Source: Thalassotalea sp. LPB0316 (lineage in GTDB: Bacteria; Pseudomonadota; Gammaproteobacteria; Enterobacterales; Alteromonadaceae). From it: 64,000 bases of DNA. The stretch covers positions 2,108,001 to 2,172,000 of the forward strand of contig NZ_CP062946.1 of the NCBI RefSeq assembly GCF_014898095.1, written 5' to 3'. Below are positions 54,966 to 64,000 of this stretch, in pieces. A program made the position numbers and the translations under genes. How positions within the stretch are numbered: position 1 is the first letter of the stretch; every line of letters starts with the position of its first letter. The notes below the pieces were generated by a model that made no database searches, was not told the DNA's origin, and saw nothing but the letters and a program-made list of their open reading frames with translations.

Positions 54966-54993
54966 CGCCGTAGATAATAACTACGGCGTTTTT
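54966..54993 (+). terminator. Hairpin with U-tract between frr and uppS
   Basis: CGCCGTAG (54966-54973), 7-nt loop, CTACGGCG (54981-54988) and five T. It looks like an intrinsic terminator or attenuator dividing pyrH-frr from uppS onwards. Confidence 0.8.
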
Positions 54994-55009
54994 GTATAAA
55001 GGAGATAGC

Positions 55010-55762
55010 GTGAGCGAAACAATTGCTGCACCACAACCAGAAATTATCATTCCCAAACATGTTGCAATCATCATGGACGGTAATGGTCGTTGGGCGCAAA
55101 TGCGTGGTAATAAACGCGTAGCGGGTCATAAAGCTGGCGTTGAAAGTGTTCGTTCAACGGTTTCTACTGCACGCAAGCTAGGCGTTAAGGCGTTAACCTT
55201 ATTTGCATTTAGCAGTGAAAACTGGCAACGTCCTGAAAAGGAAGTCTCGGTGTTAATGGACTTGTTTATGTACGTCTTAACTAAAGAAGTTAAGCGCTTG
55301 CATAAAAATGATATTCGCTTCAAAGTGATTGGCGATAAAACGCGTTTTTCTGAAAAACTACAAAAGAACATCGAAAAAGCAGAAGCTTTAACGCGCGAAA
55401 ATACCGGCATGGTACTGTCTGTGGCAGCAAACTACGGTGGTCGTTGGGATATTACCCAAGCGGCAAAATCACTTGCACAAAAGGTTCAAAATAACGAAAT
55501 GAACCTAGATGAAATTACTGAGGAAACTCTCAACCAACAAACATCGTTGGCAGAGTTTGCCGATCTTGATTTACTGATTCGAACCGGTGGCGACTACCGC
55601 ATTAGTAACTTTTTACTATGGCAAAGCGCATACGCTGAGTTCTACTTTACCGAAACCCTATGGCCTGATTTTGATGAGCGCCAATTCAATCTTGCACTCG
55701 AGGCCTTTACTCAGCGTGAAAGACGGTTCGGTAAAACGGGCGATCAAGTTAAACAGACTTAA
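55010..55762 (+). CDS. uppS: Undecaprenyl pyrophosphate synthase
   Basis: Makes the C55 lipid carrier for cell-wall polymers by adding isopentenyl units to farnesyl diphosphate. 250 residues: [20 protein letters not shown] (substrate-binding Asp), [25 protein letters not shown], and [23 protein letters not shown] 55010 has AAAGGAG five bases upstream and is preferred over the longer frame. Confidence 0.97.
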   Translation: MSETIAAPQPEIIIPKHVAIIMDGNGRWAQMRGNKRVAGHKAGVESVRSTVSTARKLGVKALTLFAFSSENWQRPEKEVSVLMDLFMYVLTKEVKRLHKNDIRFKVIGDKTRFSEKLQKNIEKAEALTRENTGMVLSVAANYGGRWDITQAAKSLAQKVQNNEMNLDEITEETLNQQTSLAEFADLDLLIRTGGDYRISNFLLWQSAYAEFYFTETLWPDFDERQFNLALEAFTQRERRFGKTGDQVKQT

Positions 55763-55774
55763 AAGGATTACCCC

Positions 55775-56641
55775 TTGTTAATTAAACGCGTTTTAACTGC
55801 AGTAGTCTTAGCACCTTGCGCTATTGCGGCTATTTTTTATTTATCGTTGCAAAACTTTGCCTGGTTGCTATTAGCACTGATCGGCTTAGGTGCTTGGGAG
55901 TGGGGCCCGTTGATGGGCATTAAATCAAAAGGCAAACGCATTTTATTTGCTTTGTCGAATGTCGCATTGCTCGGCTTGCTTTTTGATTTCATGCCAATAG
56001 ATCAACTTTGGACGCCTGAAGGCGCTATCAATCCAAATGCTAAATTAGTGTTGTGGTTAGCATCGAGCTGGTGGCTACTGTCAGCATTTCTTACCTTTGT
56101 TTACCCTAAGTGCAGCTCCTTTTGGTCAAGCCATCGCAGTGTGCGAGGCATTTTTGGGTGGTTAACACTCGTGCCAGCAGGTTTTGCGCTAATGATCATC
56201 CGCAGCGTGAATTACTCAACTGATCCTTATCACGGAGCTCAGTTAATGATGTTCCTCTTTGGTCTTGTCTGGAGTGCTGATATTGGCGCTTATTTTGTTG
56301 GCAAATCCATAGGTAAACACAAACTGATGCCGAATGTTAGCCCAGGAAAAACCCTTGAAGGCTTTTTCGGTGGTGTTTTAAGTGCTTGTTTATTAGTGGT
56401 TGGCGTTGGTTTAGTACTCGATTGGAACGCAAGTCAATTTACTCAAGTATTGTTAGTCACTATGTTGATCACGACCATTTCAGTGTTAGGTGATTTAAAC
56501 GAAAGTATGTTCAAACGCCAAGCAGGCGTTAAAGATTCTGGTAGTATCCTACCTGGCCATGGCGGTATTTTAGATCGCATCGACAGCCTAACTTCGACAG
56601 CGCCAGTTTTTGCGCTTTGTTATATCTTTATTGGTTGGTAG
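55775..56641 (+). CDS. cdsA: Phosphatidate cytidylyltransferase
   Basis: Forms CDP-diacylglycerol from phosphatidic acid and CTP in the inner membrane. 288 residues with about eight membrane segments; the C-terminal signature includes SADIGAYFVGKSIGKHKLMP, SPGKTLEGFFGG and DSGSILPGHGGILDRIDSLT. It starts at TTG 55775 with AAAAGGA seven bases before, 12 bp after uppS. Confidence 0.96.
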   Translation: MLIKRVLTAVVLAPCAIAAIFYLSLQNFAWLLLALIGLGAWEWGPLMGIKSKGKRILFALSNVALLGLLFDFMPIDQLWTPEGAINPNAKLVLWLASSWWLLSAFLTFVYPKCSSFWSSHRSVRGIFGWLTLVPAGFALMIIRSVNYSTDPYHGAQLMMFLFGLVWSADIGAYFVGKSIGKHKLMPNVSPGKTLEGFFGGVLSACLLVVGVGLVLDWNASQFTQVLLVTMLITTISVLGDLNESMFKRQAGVKDSGSILPGHGGILDRIDSLTSTAPVFALCYIFIGW

Positions 56642-56644
56642 ACG

Positions 56645-57850
56645 ATGCGTAAAATCTGTGTGCTAGGGTCTACCGGCTCTATCGGCGTGAGTACGCTAGA
56701 CGTGATAAAGCGAAACCCTGAGCGTTTCAGTGTGGTAAGTCTTGCGGCTAATTCAAACGTTGAGGTGATGTTTGAACAATGCCAACGCTTTAAGCCCGAA
56801 AAAGTGGTCATGGTCTCTGAGTCTCACGCAAAAGTGTTACAAGCGCGCTTGTCAGAGCACGATTTAGCTATTGAAGTGTTATCAGGTGAGCAAGCGTTAT
56901 GTGATATTGCAAGCGAGGATTCCATTGACACTGTGATGGCGGCAATTGTTGGCGCTGCTGGTTTATTACCTACTTATGCTGCAATTAAAGCTGATAAACG
57001 CGTGTTACTGGCCAATAAAGAAGCTTTAGTTACCTCAGGGCAAATTTTTATCGATGCGCTCCAAGCGTCAAAAGCAACCTTATTGCCAATTGATAGCGAG
57101 CACAATGCCATATTTCAATGTTTGCCTTGGGCCGAACAAGAAAAGGTCGGAGCTTGTCAGCTAACAGCACACGGGGTTAATAAAATTTTATTAACCGGCT
57201 CGGGCGGGCCATTTAGAACTTATCCGTTAACTGAATTTAACGACATTACACCTGAACAAGCGTGTAAGCACCCTAACTGGGATATGGGGAAAAAAATCTC
57301 GGTCGATTCCGCGACGATGATGAATAAAGGCTTAGAGTTTATCGAAGCGAAATGGCTATTTAATGTTGAGCCTGAAGATATCCAAGTGGTTTTGCACCCT
57401 CAGTCAACCATTCATTCTATGGTGCAATATAAAGATGGTAGCGTGCTTGCGCAAATGGGGAATCCAGATATGCGTACGCCGATTGCTCATGCCTTGGCCT
57501 ACCCAGAGCGGGTAGATGCTGGCGTTGATAATCTAGATTTTTTTACCACGGCATCGTTCGATTTCCAAGCGCCTGACTTTGAGCGTTACCCAAATCTCAA
57601 GCTTGCGATTGATGCGTGTAAATCCGGCCAAGCAGCTTGTACTGCGTTAAATGCTGCCAATGAAATAGCGGTTGAAGCATTTTTAAATAATGAAATTAAA
57701 TTTACTGATATTTTTAAAATAAATGAAACTTCAGTGAAAAAGTTTGTCTTAGAACAAGTAACATCAATTGAAGAAGTGGTTCACTTAGATAGCCGCGTAA
57801 GACAATTTGCCACCACAATTGTAAAAGACAATGCAGTAAACCATGTTTGA
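56645..57850 (+). CDS. dxr: 1-deoxy-D-xylulose 5-phosphate reductoisomerase
   Basis: Second enzyme of the MEP isoprenoid route, converting DXP to MEP with NADPH. 401 residues: NADPH loop CVLGSTGSIGVSTLDVI, LLANKEALVTSGQIFIDA, PIDSEHNAIFQCLPW, HPNWDMGKKISVDSATMMNK and GLEFIEAKWLF. Three bases after cdsA; overlaps rseP by 8 nt. Confidence 0.97.
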   Translation: MRKICVLGSTGSIGVSTLDVIKRNPERFSVVSLAANSNVEVMFEQCQRFKPEKVVMVSESHAKVLQARLSEHDLAIEVLSGEQALCDIASEDSIDTVMAAIVGAAGLLPTYAAIKADKRVLLANKEALVTSGQIFIDALQASKATLLPIDSEHNAIFQCLPWAEQEKVGACQLTAHGVNKILLTGSGGPFRTYPLTEFNDITPEQACKHPNWDMGKKISVDSATMMNKGLEFIEAKWLFNVEPEDIQVVLHPQSTIHSMVQYKDGSVLAQMGNPDMRTPIAHALAYPERVDAGVDNLDFFTTASFDFQAPDFERYPNLKLAIDACKSGQAACTALNAANEIAVEAFLNNEIKFTDIFKINETSVKKFVLEQVTSIEEVVHLDSRVRQFATTIVKDNAVNHV

Positions 57851-59210
57851 TTTTCTCTGGAACTTAGCCTCATTTGTTATCGCCCTCGGGATATTAGTCA
57901 CCGTCCATGAATACGGCCATTTTTGGGTTGCTCGTAAAAATGGCATCAAGGTACTACGCTTTTCTGTCGGGTTTGGTAAGCCCATTTGGCGCAAGGTCGA
58001 TAAACTCGGCACTGAATATGTCGTCGCCTTAATACCGTTAGGTGGCTACGTCAAAATGCTCGATGAGCGCGTTGATGAAGTTGCCCCACAAGACAAGCAC
58101 GTAACCTTTAATAGTAAGTCAGTTTACCAACGTATTGCGGTAGTTGCCGCAGGGCCAATTGCCAATTTTATCTTTGCAATATTTGCCTTTTATTTGATGT
58201 TTTTAATTGGTGTACCGAGTGTTAAGCCGATAGTTGGTGAAGCTGAGCCCAACTCTATTTTTGCTCAAGCCGATATTCCGCCAAGATCTGAAATTATTTC
58301 GATTGATGGTCAGCGAACCAAAGATTGGCAAGACGTTAATTTAGCGTTAGTGAGTCAAATAGGCGACGACAATATTGATTTAAAGGTGCAATTACCTGAT
58401 AGCCATTATCAAAAATCGTATACTTTAGATACAAGGAACTGGGATTTCCAGCCGGAGCAAGAGTCGTCATTGGCGAGTTTAGGCATCAAACCATATCAAA
58501 CCAAAACGACACCAGAGTTAATCGCGGTGGGCAAGGGCACACCTGCTGAAAAAGCTGGCTTACAAGTTGGCGATAGAGTTGTCGCCTTTAATGGGGTTGC
58601 AATAAACGACGATTGGCAGTTGCTGTCTAATTCGATCAAGCAATTCGCTGATGAAGAAGTTTTATTTACCATTGAACGTAATCAAGGTTCTGTGGTCGAA
58701 CAAATCACAATACCTGTTAAACTGGGCGCTAGAACAGTAAGCGGGAAAAAACAGGGCTACCTTGGCGTTTCACCAAAAAGTGAACCGTATCCACAAGCTT
58801 ATTTAATTGATTTGAGTTATGGACCGTTTGACGCAATTCCACAAGCATTGAGCAAAACATGGCAATTAATCAGCCTAAGCTTTGATATGATAGGCAAGCT
58901 CGTCACCGGTGATGTATCGGTTAATAATTTAAGTGGACCTATATCGATTGCACAGGGCGCAGGCTCGAGTGCAGGCTATGGGGTTGTTTATTTTTTAAGC
59001 TTTTTGGCGCTAATTAGTATTAATTTAGGAATAATTAACCTTTTACCGCTTCCAGTACTTGATGGCGGGCACTTACTTTATTACCTTATAGAACTTTTAA
59101 CAGGAAAGCCTGTACCTGAAAAAATACAAGAAATGGGTTTTCGATTCGGTGCGCTAATACTTTTAGCACTTATGAGCATCGCAATAGTTAATGACATCTC
59201 ACGGCTGTAA
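57843..59210 (+). CDS. rseP: Site-2 intramembrane protease RseP
   Basis: Cuts the anti-sigma factor RseA in the sigma-E envelope-stress pathway. 455 residues: zinc motif HEYGH in LGILVTVHEYGHFWVARKNG, two central PDZ domains (ending around LGVSPKSEPYPQ), and the third-ligand motif LLPLPVLDGGHLLYYLIELL. Four membrane segments. Its start overlaps dxr (ATG in the last dxr codons). Confidence 0.97.
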   Translation: MFDFLWNLASFVIALGILVTVHEYGHFWVARKNGIKVLRFSVGFGKPIWRKVDKLGTEYVVALIPLGGYVKMLDERVDEVAPQDKHVTFNSKSVYQRIAVVAAGPIANFIFAIFAFYLMFLIGVPSVKPIVGEAEPNSIFAQADIPPRSEIISIDGQRTKDWQDVNLALVSQIGDDNIDLKVQLPDSHYQKSYTLDTRNWDFQPEQESSLASLGIKPYQTKTTPELIAVGKGTPAEKAGLQVGDRVVAFNGVAINDDWQLLSNSIKQFADEEVLFTIERNQGSVVEQITIPVKLGARTVSGKKQGYLGVSPKSEPYPQAYLIDLSYGPFDAIPQALSKTWQLISLSFDMIGKLVTGDVSVNNLSGPISIAQGAGSSAGYGVVYFLSFLALISINLGIINLLPLPVLDGGHLLYYLIELLTGKPVPEKIQEMGFRFGALILLALMSIAIVNDISRL

Positions 59211-59231
59211 ACAGAAGTAGAAAAACTGAGT

Positions 59232-61709
59232 ATGACAATTAAAAAAATAGCCTTAGCCGTCTTATTAGGCACATTAGGAACTACAGCGACAGCAGCTGAA
59301 CAAGAATTTATCGTTACCGATATTGACGTGCAAGGATTACAGCGTGTTGCACTAGGTGCTGCGTTAACGCATATTCCCTTTAATGTCGGTGACACACTGA
59401 ACGAATTTCGTATTTCACAGTCGATCAAGTCACTTTATAAGTCGGGCCACTTTAACAACATTGCGGTGTTTAGAGATGGCACTCGCATCATTTTTAAAAT
59501 TCAAGAGCGCGAAACTATCAGCGGCATTGAATTTGAAGGCAACAAAGACTTAAAAGACGAGCAGCTAATCGAAAGTTTAGACAGCAGTGACATTCGGGTT
59601 GGTGAAACGTTAGATAGCACGGTAATCTCCGGTATCGAAAAAGGCCTTGAAGACTTTTACCACAGTGTTGGTAAATACAACGCTAAGGTCAAAGCAGAAG
59701 TAACCCATTTACCGCGCAACCGCGTGAATATTAAGTTTGTCTTTGATGAAGGCGATGCGGCCTCAATTGAACAAATCAACATTGTTGGTAACGAAGTTTT
59801 CACCGACAAAGAAGTCCTGGAAAATATTGAACTGACGTTTGATTCACCTTGGTGGAATTTTATGGCGCAAGATCGCTATCAAAAGCAAACCCTACAAGGT
59901 GATATGGAAACGATCAGCTCACATTATCTCGATAAAGGGTACTTGCGTTTTCAAGTTGACTCGACACAAGTGTCAATGACACCGGATAAAAAAGGTGTCT
60001 ATATCACATTAAACGTCACTGAAGGCGAGCAATACACCATCAGTGATATTGACTACATGGGCGACATGGCCGGCTTTGATAAAACAATCGAAGCGATTAA
60101 TCCACTTCGCACCGATGAATTATACAATGGCGCACTAGTTACCTATACCGAAGAGAGTATTAGCAAGTTCCTTGGGCGTTTTGGTTATGCTTATCCAAAA
60201 GTTACTGTTATCCCTGATATCAACGATGAAGACAAAACAGTAAAGTTAACCCTGTCGGTAGATCCCGGTAAGCGTATTTACGTTAATCGCGTTAACTTTG
60301 AAGGTAACCACGTTACCGCTGACGACGTATTGCGTCGTGAATTGCGTCAGTTTGAGGGGGCTTGGTTATCAAACGCTAATGTTGAGAACTCAAAAGCGCG
60401 TATTGCGCGTTTGCCTTATATCGAAACGGTTGAGTTTGAAACCAATCAATTACCTGGTGAAGACGACTTAGTTGACGTTGACTTTACGATTAAAGAGCAA
60501 GCGTCAGGTTCATTTACTGCGGGTATCGGTTACGGTTCACAGACCAAACTGAGTTTGAATGCTGGTATTCAAGAAAATAACTTCTTAGGTACAGGTAATC
60601 GCTTAGGCTTTAACGTTAATACGGTGACTTACTCGCAATCTGCATCAATTTCATATACCGACCCTTATTTTACCGTTGATGGTGTTTCACTTGGTGGTAA
60701 CATTTTCTATCAAGAATTTGATGCCGGAAACGCTAACCTAGTGCAATACAATAACCAAACCTATGGTATTGGTGCGACGTTAGGCTATCCAATTAATGAA
60801 TACACGCGGATAAATTGGGGCTTAGGTTACAAGAGCAATGGTATTACGCAGCTAGAAACATATGAGCAAATCGCCAAGTTTTATGAGATATACTCAGATC
60901 CAGCCAATCCAGATGCTCAGTTAAAGTTTAAGACTTTTGATTTATCATCATCGATTTCACGTGTTACGTTAAACCGTGGTACCTTCCCAACGGCGGGTTC
61001 ATCGATGGCATTATCAGGTAAAATTACCACACCAAACTCTGACGTTAATTACTTTAAAGTGAATTTTGACGGCAAGTGGTACTTCCCGATCACGCGCAAT
61101 CAAAAATGGTCTTTCTTGACGCGTTTAGAGTTAGGCTACGGCAATGGTTATAGCCAGGTAAATGGTCACGACCAATTATTGCCATTTTGGGAGAACTTCA
61201 GAGCCGGTGGTAACGACACCCTCCGCGGTTTTGAAAACAACACGGTTGGCCCTCGAGCGATTTATCGTTATCCACAACAGATACCACCTACGCCAGATCC
61301 GTCTGATGGTGGTGCAACTTGTTGTTTAGGCCCAGACCATGACGTCATTGAATTATCGAGACGCTCAGTCGGTGGTAACGCGCTAGCGCTAGGTGGGTTT
61401 GAGTTAATCTTCCCAGTGCCTGTTATTGACGAGTCGTATGGCAACAGTGTTCGTACGAGTTTATTTGTCGATATAGGTAACGTGTGGGATACTGAGTTTA
61501 ATATTGACGACTATCGTGATTTAGATCAGGATCAGTTTGCTAAAATCGTCGATTACTCAGATATAGACACGTTCCGTTCATCAGCCGGTTTATCGGTCCA
61601 GTGGATTTCACCTATGGGGCCGATGGTATTTAGCTTTGCTAAAGCGTTAAAAAAACAGGATGATGACGATACTAGTTTCTTCAGTTTCAATATTGGACAA
61701 ACATTCTAA
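59232..61709 (+). CDS. bamA: Outer-membrane protein assembly factor BamA
   Basis: Central subunit of the BAM complex that inserts beta-barrels. 825 residues with signal peptide MTIKKIALAVLLGTLGTTAT ending near ATA-A, five POTRA domains (from FIVTDIDVQGLQRVALGAAL to about residue 420) and a 16-strand barrel. The L6 motif RGF is in GGNDTLRGFENNTVGPRAIY. A loop next to it has adjacent cysteines (GGATCCLGPDHD). The C-terminus FFSFNIGQTF ends in the aromatic insertion signal. Confidence 0.97.
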   Translation: MTIKKIALAVLLGTLGTTATAAEQEFIVTDIDVQGLQRVALGAALTHIPFNVGDTLNEFRISQSIKSLYKSGHFNNIAVFRDGTRIIFKIQERETISGIEFEGNKDLKDEQLIESLDSSDIRVGETLDSTVISGIEKGLEDFYHSVGKYNAKVKAEVTHLPRNRVNIKFVFDEGDAASIEQINIVGNEVFTDKEVLENIELTFDSPWWNFMAQDRYQKQTLQGDMETISSHYLDKGYLRFQVDSTQVSMTPDKKGVYITLNVTEGEQYTISDIDYMGDMAGFDKTIEAINPLRTDELYNGALVTYTEESISKFLGRFGYAYPKVTVIPDINDEDKTVKLTLSVDPGKRIYVNRVNFEGNHVTADDVLRRELRQFEGAWLSNANVENSKARIARLPYIETVEFETNQLPGEDDLVDVDFTIKEQASGSFTAGIGYGSQTKLSLNAGIQENNFLGTGNRLGFNVNTVTYSQSASISYTDPYFTVDGVSLGGNIFYQEFDAGNANLVQYNNQTYGIGATLGYPINEYTRINWGLGYKSNGITQLETYEQIAKFYEIYSDPANPDAQLKFKTFDLSSSISRVTLNRGTFPTAGSSMALSGKITTPNSDVNYFKVNFDGKWYFPITRNQKWSFLTRLELGYGNGYSQVNGHDQLLPFWENFRAGGNDTLRGFENNTVGPRAIYRYPQQIPPTPDPSDGGATCCLGPDHDVIELSRRSVGGNALALGGFELIFPVPVIDESYGNSVRTSLFVDIGNVWDTEFNIDDYRDLDQDQFAKIVDYSDIDTFRSSAGLSVQWISPMGPMVFSFAKALKKQDDDDTSFFSFNIGQTF

Positions 61710-61748
61710 TAACAAAGTCTAAGTTAAAAAATTTTTTAGGAGATAGAT

Positions 61749-62267
61749 TTGAAAAACGTATTTAAAAAAGCTGCAATCGCGGCAGTAGCATCAAGTGCAT
61801 TATTATCAGGCGCAGCGTTTGCCGCTGAACAAAAGCTAGGCGTAGTAAATGTTCAGGCAATTATGAAGCAATTACCTCAGTCTGCGGCCATGGTGCAAGC
61901 ACTTAACGCTGAGTTCAAAGACGAAACTGCTGAAGTAGCCCAAATTGAAAAAGACATTAAGTACTACCAAGAAAAGCAAAAGCGCGATGGTGCCTTAATG
62001 AGCGAAAAAGAGAAAGAAGAATTAAATCAGCAAATCGCTAATTTATTCCAAAACTACCAAACCAAAGGTAAAGCGCTTCAACAAAAAATCCAGATGCGTC
62101 AAAACGAAGAAACGAATAAAATTTTAGCGCTAGTTCGCCAAGCGGTGAACAACATTGCTGAAAGTGAAAAGTTCGACGTTATCGTTGAGCAAAAAGCCGT
62201 TGTTTTCGCAAAACCTGACGCAGATTTAACCTCAAAAGTTGTTGAGCAAGTTAGTAAATTACAATAA
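61749..62267 (+). CDS. skp: Periplasmic chaperone Skp/OmpH
   Basis: Holds unfolded outer-membrane proteins in the periplasm. 172 residues with signal peptide [20 protein letters not shown] ending near AFA-A, core [20 protein letters not shown] and long coiled-coil tentacles (residues about 50-135, for example [20 protein letters not shown]). It sits between bamA and lpxD as in other gammaproteobacteria. The start is TTG 61749, preceded by AGGAGAT. Confidence 0.95.
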   Translation: MKNVFKKAAIAAVASSALLSGAAFAAEQKLGVVNVQAIMKQLPQSAAMVQALNAEFKDETAEVAQIEKDIKYYQEKQKRDGALMSEKEKEELNQQIANLFQNYQTKGKALQQKIQMRQNEETNKILALVRQAVNNIAESEKFDVIVEQKAVVFAKPDADLTSKVVEQVSKLQ

Positions 62268-63319
62268 TGACTGATATTGCATCTTTCACGCTAGCCGAGC
62301 TAGCAGAAAAAATCGGAGCCACTGTTCATGGAAATGACAGTTGCTCCGTTTCTTCTTTAGCGACTTTAGCAAATGCGAAAGAAGGTCAAATTACCTTTTT
62401 AAGCAATGCAAAATACCAAGCTCAACTAGGCCAAACTAAAGCGAGTGCGGTGATTTTATCACCAGATGCCGTGGCTGAATGTCCAACCAATGCACTTGTG
62501 CTTGATAATCCCTATGTTGGCTTTGCCAAGGTCGCGCAATTACTTGACACAACGCCATTACCGGCAAGTGACATTCATCAAAGTGCGATTATTAGCCAAT
62601 CTGCTACCTTAGGTAAAGGGGTGGCCATTGGTGCCAATGCCGTGATCGAAGATGATGCAGTGCTTGGTGATAACGTGGTGATCGGTGCAGGTTGCTTTAT
62701 CGGTAAAGCTGCTAACATTGGTGATAACACCAAATTATGGGCAAATGTCAGTGTTTATCACAACGTTAAAATGGGAAAAGACTGCTTAGTCCAAGCCAAT
62801 ACAGTGATAGGCAGTGATGGCTTTGGTTATGCCAATGAGAACGGCCAGTGGATAAAAATTCCACAACTGGGATCGGTTATTATCGGTGATCGCGTTGAAA
62901 TTGGTGCGAGTACCACAATAGATCGCGGTGCACTTGACGACACCATTATTGAAGATGGTGTGATTTTAGATAACCAAATTCAAATAGCCCATAATGTCGT
63001 ACTTGGGCAAAATACCTGTATGGCTGCTTGTTCCGTTATTGCCGGCAGTACTACTGTCGGGAAAAACTGCGTTTTCGGTGGTATGGCGGGGATTAATGGC
63101 CATATTGAAATCGCCGACGGCACCATGTTAACAGGTATGGCTATGGTAACCAAAAGTATCACCAAAGGTGGTGTATACTCTTCTGGTTTACCTGCCCAAC
63201 CCAACAGAGAATGGCAGAAAACTAATGCCAGAATTAATCGTTTAGAGACGATACAAAAGCAAGTTAAAACACTAACTAAGCAAGTTGAGTCGCTAACCCA
63301 TGAAGATACTAAGGAATAG
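62267..63319 (+). CDS. lpxD: UDP-3-O-(3-hydroxyacyl)glucosamine N-acyltransferase
   Basis: Third step of lipid A synthesis: adds a second hydroxyacyl chain from ACP. 350 residues: N-terminal uridine-binding domain, left-handed beta-helix of hexapeptide repeats ([40 protein letters not shown]), active-site His in [14 protein letters not shown], and a C-terminal helix. Its start overlaps the last base of skp. Confidence 0.97.
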   Translation: MTDIASFTLAELAEKIGATVHGNDSCSVSSLATLANAKEGQITFLSNAKYQAQLGQTKASAVILSPDAVAECPTNALVLDNPYVGFAKVAQLLDTTPLPASDIHQSAIISQSATLGKGVAIGANAVIEDDAVLGDNVVIGAGCFIGKAANIGDNTKLWANVSVYHNVKMGKDCLVQANTVIGSDGFGYANENGQWIKIPQLGSVIIGDRVEIGASTTIDRGALDDTIIEDGVILDNQIQIAHNVVLGQNTCMAACSVIAGSTTVGKNCVFGGMAGINGHIEIADGTMLTGMAMVTKSITKGGVYSSGLPAQPNREWQKTNARINRLETIQKQVKTLTKQVESLTHEDTKE

Positions 63320-63321
63320 CT

Positions 63322-63786
63322 TTGGAACGTAAGCAAATTTCATTGACTGTTGAAGAAATTCAGCAATTGATCCCACATCGCTACCCAATGTTGCTAGTGG
63401 ATAAAGTGGTTGATATGGAACCTGGTAAGTGGATCCATGCGGTGAAAAACGTCAGCATTAATGAGCCTGTTTTTACGGGTCATTTCCCTGATTACGCAAT
63501 TTTTCCAGGGGTGATGATTTTAGAAGCGATGGCACAAGCATCAGGTGTTTTAGGCTTTAAAACCAGTGAGCTTGAAGGTAACCCGAAAAGCGAAGCAGAA
63601 ATGTTTTTGTTTGCTTCAATCGACAACGCTAAATTTAAGCGTCCGGTACATCCGGGAGATCGGATTGATTTGCATATCGAGTTTGTTAAAGAGCGCCGCA
63701 ACATGTGGAAGTATTACGGTGAAGCGAAAGTTGATGGAGTCGTTGTTTGTAGCGCCGATTTAATGTGCGCAAGAAGAGAGCTGTAG
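63322..63786 (+). CDS. fabZ: 3-hydroxyacyl-[ACP] dehydratase
   Basis: Dehydrates 3-hydroxyacyl-ACP in fatty-acid synthesis. 154 residues, hot-dog fold: [20 protein letters not shown], the catalytic His in [20 protein letters not shown] with the Glu of ILEAMAQ, and [20 protein letters not shown]. It starts at TTG 63322, two bases after lpxD; no ATG fits. Confidence 0.97.
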   Translation: MERKQISLTVEEIQQLIPHRYPMLLVDKVVDMEPGKWIHAVKNVSINEPVFTGHFPDYAIFPGVMILEAMAQASGVLGFKTSELEGNPKSEAEMFLFASIDNAKFKRPVHPGDRIDLHIEFVKERRNMWKYYGEAKVDGVVVCSADLMCARREL

Positions 63787-63791
63787 TCACT

Positions 63792-64000
63792 ATGCAAAAT
63801 CATTTGATTCACGAAACTGCCATTATTGAAGACGGTGCTAAAATCGGTAATAACGTTACCATAGGCCCATACACCTACATTGGCGCAGATGTTGAAATTG
63901 GCGATGATTGTCAAATTAATTCTCATGTGGTGATCAAAGGGCCAACGACGATTGGCAAAAACAATCGCATTTTCCAATTCGCCAGTATTGGTGAAGAATG
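63792..64000 (+). CDS. lpxA: UDP-N-acetylglucosamine acyltransferase, N-terminal part (runs off the right edge)
   Basis: First enzyme of lipid A synthesis. Sixty-nine codons are visible from ATG 63792: [19 protein letters not shown], then hexapeptide repeats [20 protein letters not shown] and [20 protein letters not shown], as in LpxA. It follows fabZ by 5 bp, the normal gene order. Confidence 0.95.
   Translation, partial: MQNHLIHETAIIEDGAKIGNNVTIGPYTYIGADVEIGDDCQINSHVVIKGPTTIGKNNRIFQFASIGEE

Overview
The window looks like a chromosomal segment of a marine gammaproteobacterium of the order Alteromonadales, most likely Colwelliaceae (Thalassotalea/Colwellia-like). The reasons are the low-to-mid GC content, several large TonB-dependent receptors, a lysine-riboswitch-controlled lysC, the gloB/yafS divergent pair, and the pyrH-frr-uppS-cdsA-dxr-rseP-bamA-skp-lpxD-fabZ-lpxA envelope operon. 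The assignment is by gene content and protein resemblance only.

Layout. 1-3.4 kb: the 5' part of a TonB receptor and a divergent COG4299 membrane acyltransferase, with three LacI-type palindromes between them, followed by a MITE-like repeat. 3.3-7.5 kb: small accessory genes (DUF1289, a PQQ-propeller-like protein, a LysE exporter, a cytochrome b561/cytochrome c' pair) and a soxR gene facing a VOC/NAD(P)H-oxidoreductase operon through an almost perfect SoxR box. 7.6-12.6 kb: lysine riboswitch, leader peptide and lysC, an IS10-like IS4-family element, and asnB. 12.9-25.5 kb: a secreted pyroglutamyl-peptidase-like protein with Ser in place of the catalytic Cys, mltD, gloB/yafS, an M16 protease, a TonB receptor, a Nif3/YbgI protein, an inverted pair of 8-bp repeat arrays, and elyC.

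25.5-36.1 kb is a catabolic region for an acyl compound: CaiB/BaiF racemase-type CoA enzyme, acyl-CoA ligase, a decayed GMC oxidoreductase, three MaoC-type hydratase proteins, acyl-CoA dehydrogenase, an AraC regulator and a TonB receptor. 36.1-38.6 kb: a Fur-box-preceded secreted protein of unknown function, a MipA/OmpV porin-like protein, and a tRNA-Val(TAC) array with four intact and two degenerate copies behind a consensus promoter. gltX follows.

40.4-49.5 kb is a carbohydrate operon: GPH-type sugar transporter, GH94 phosphorylase resembling cellobionic acid phosphorylase, gluconokinase, CBM9-like secreted protein, GH3 beta-glucosidase with a PA14-like insert, and an ADP-ribosylglycohydrolase-fold protein. 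Adjacent genes overlap by 8 nt at three junctions. The operon is preceded by a 14-bp palindrome identical to one in front of the TonB receptor at the start of the window. My inference is a regulon for oxidised and plain cello-oligosaccharides: phosphorolysis of cellobionate gives glucose-1-phosphate plus gluconate, and gluconokinase traps the gluconate.

49.6-53.2 kb carries a GNAT-nitrilase fusion protein and a secreted amidohydrolase, both on the minus strand. From 53.5 kb to the end lies the conserved housekeeping run from pyrH to lpxA; rpsB and tsf, its common upstream neighbours, are absent here.
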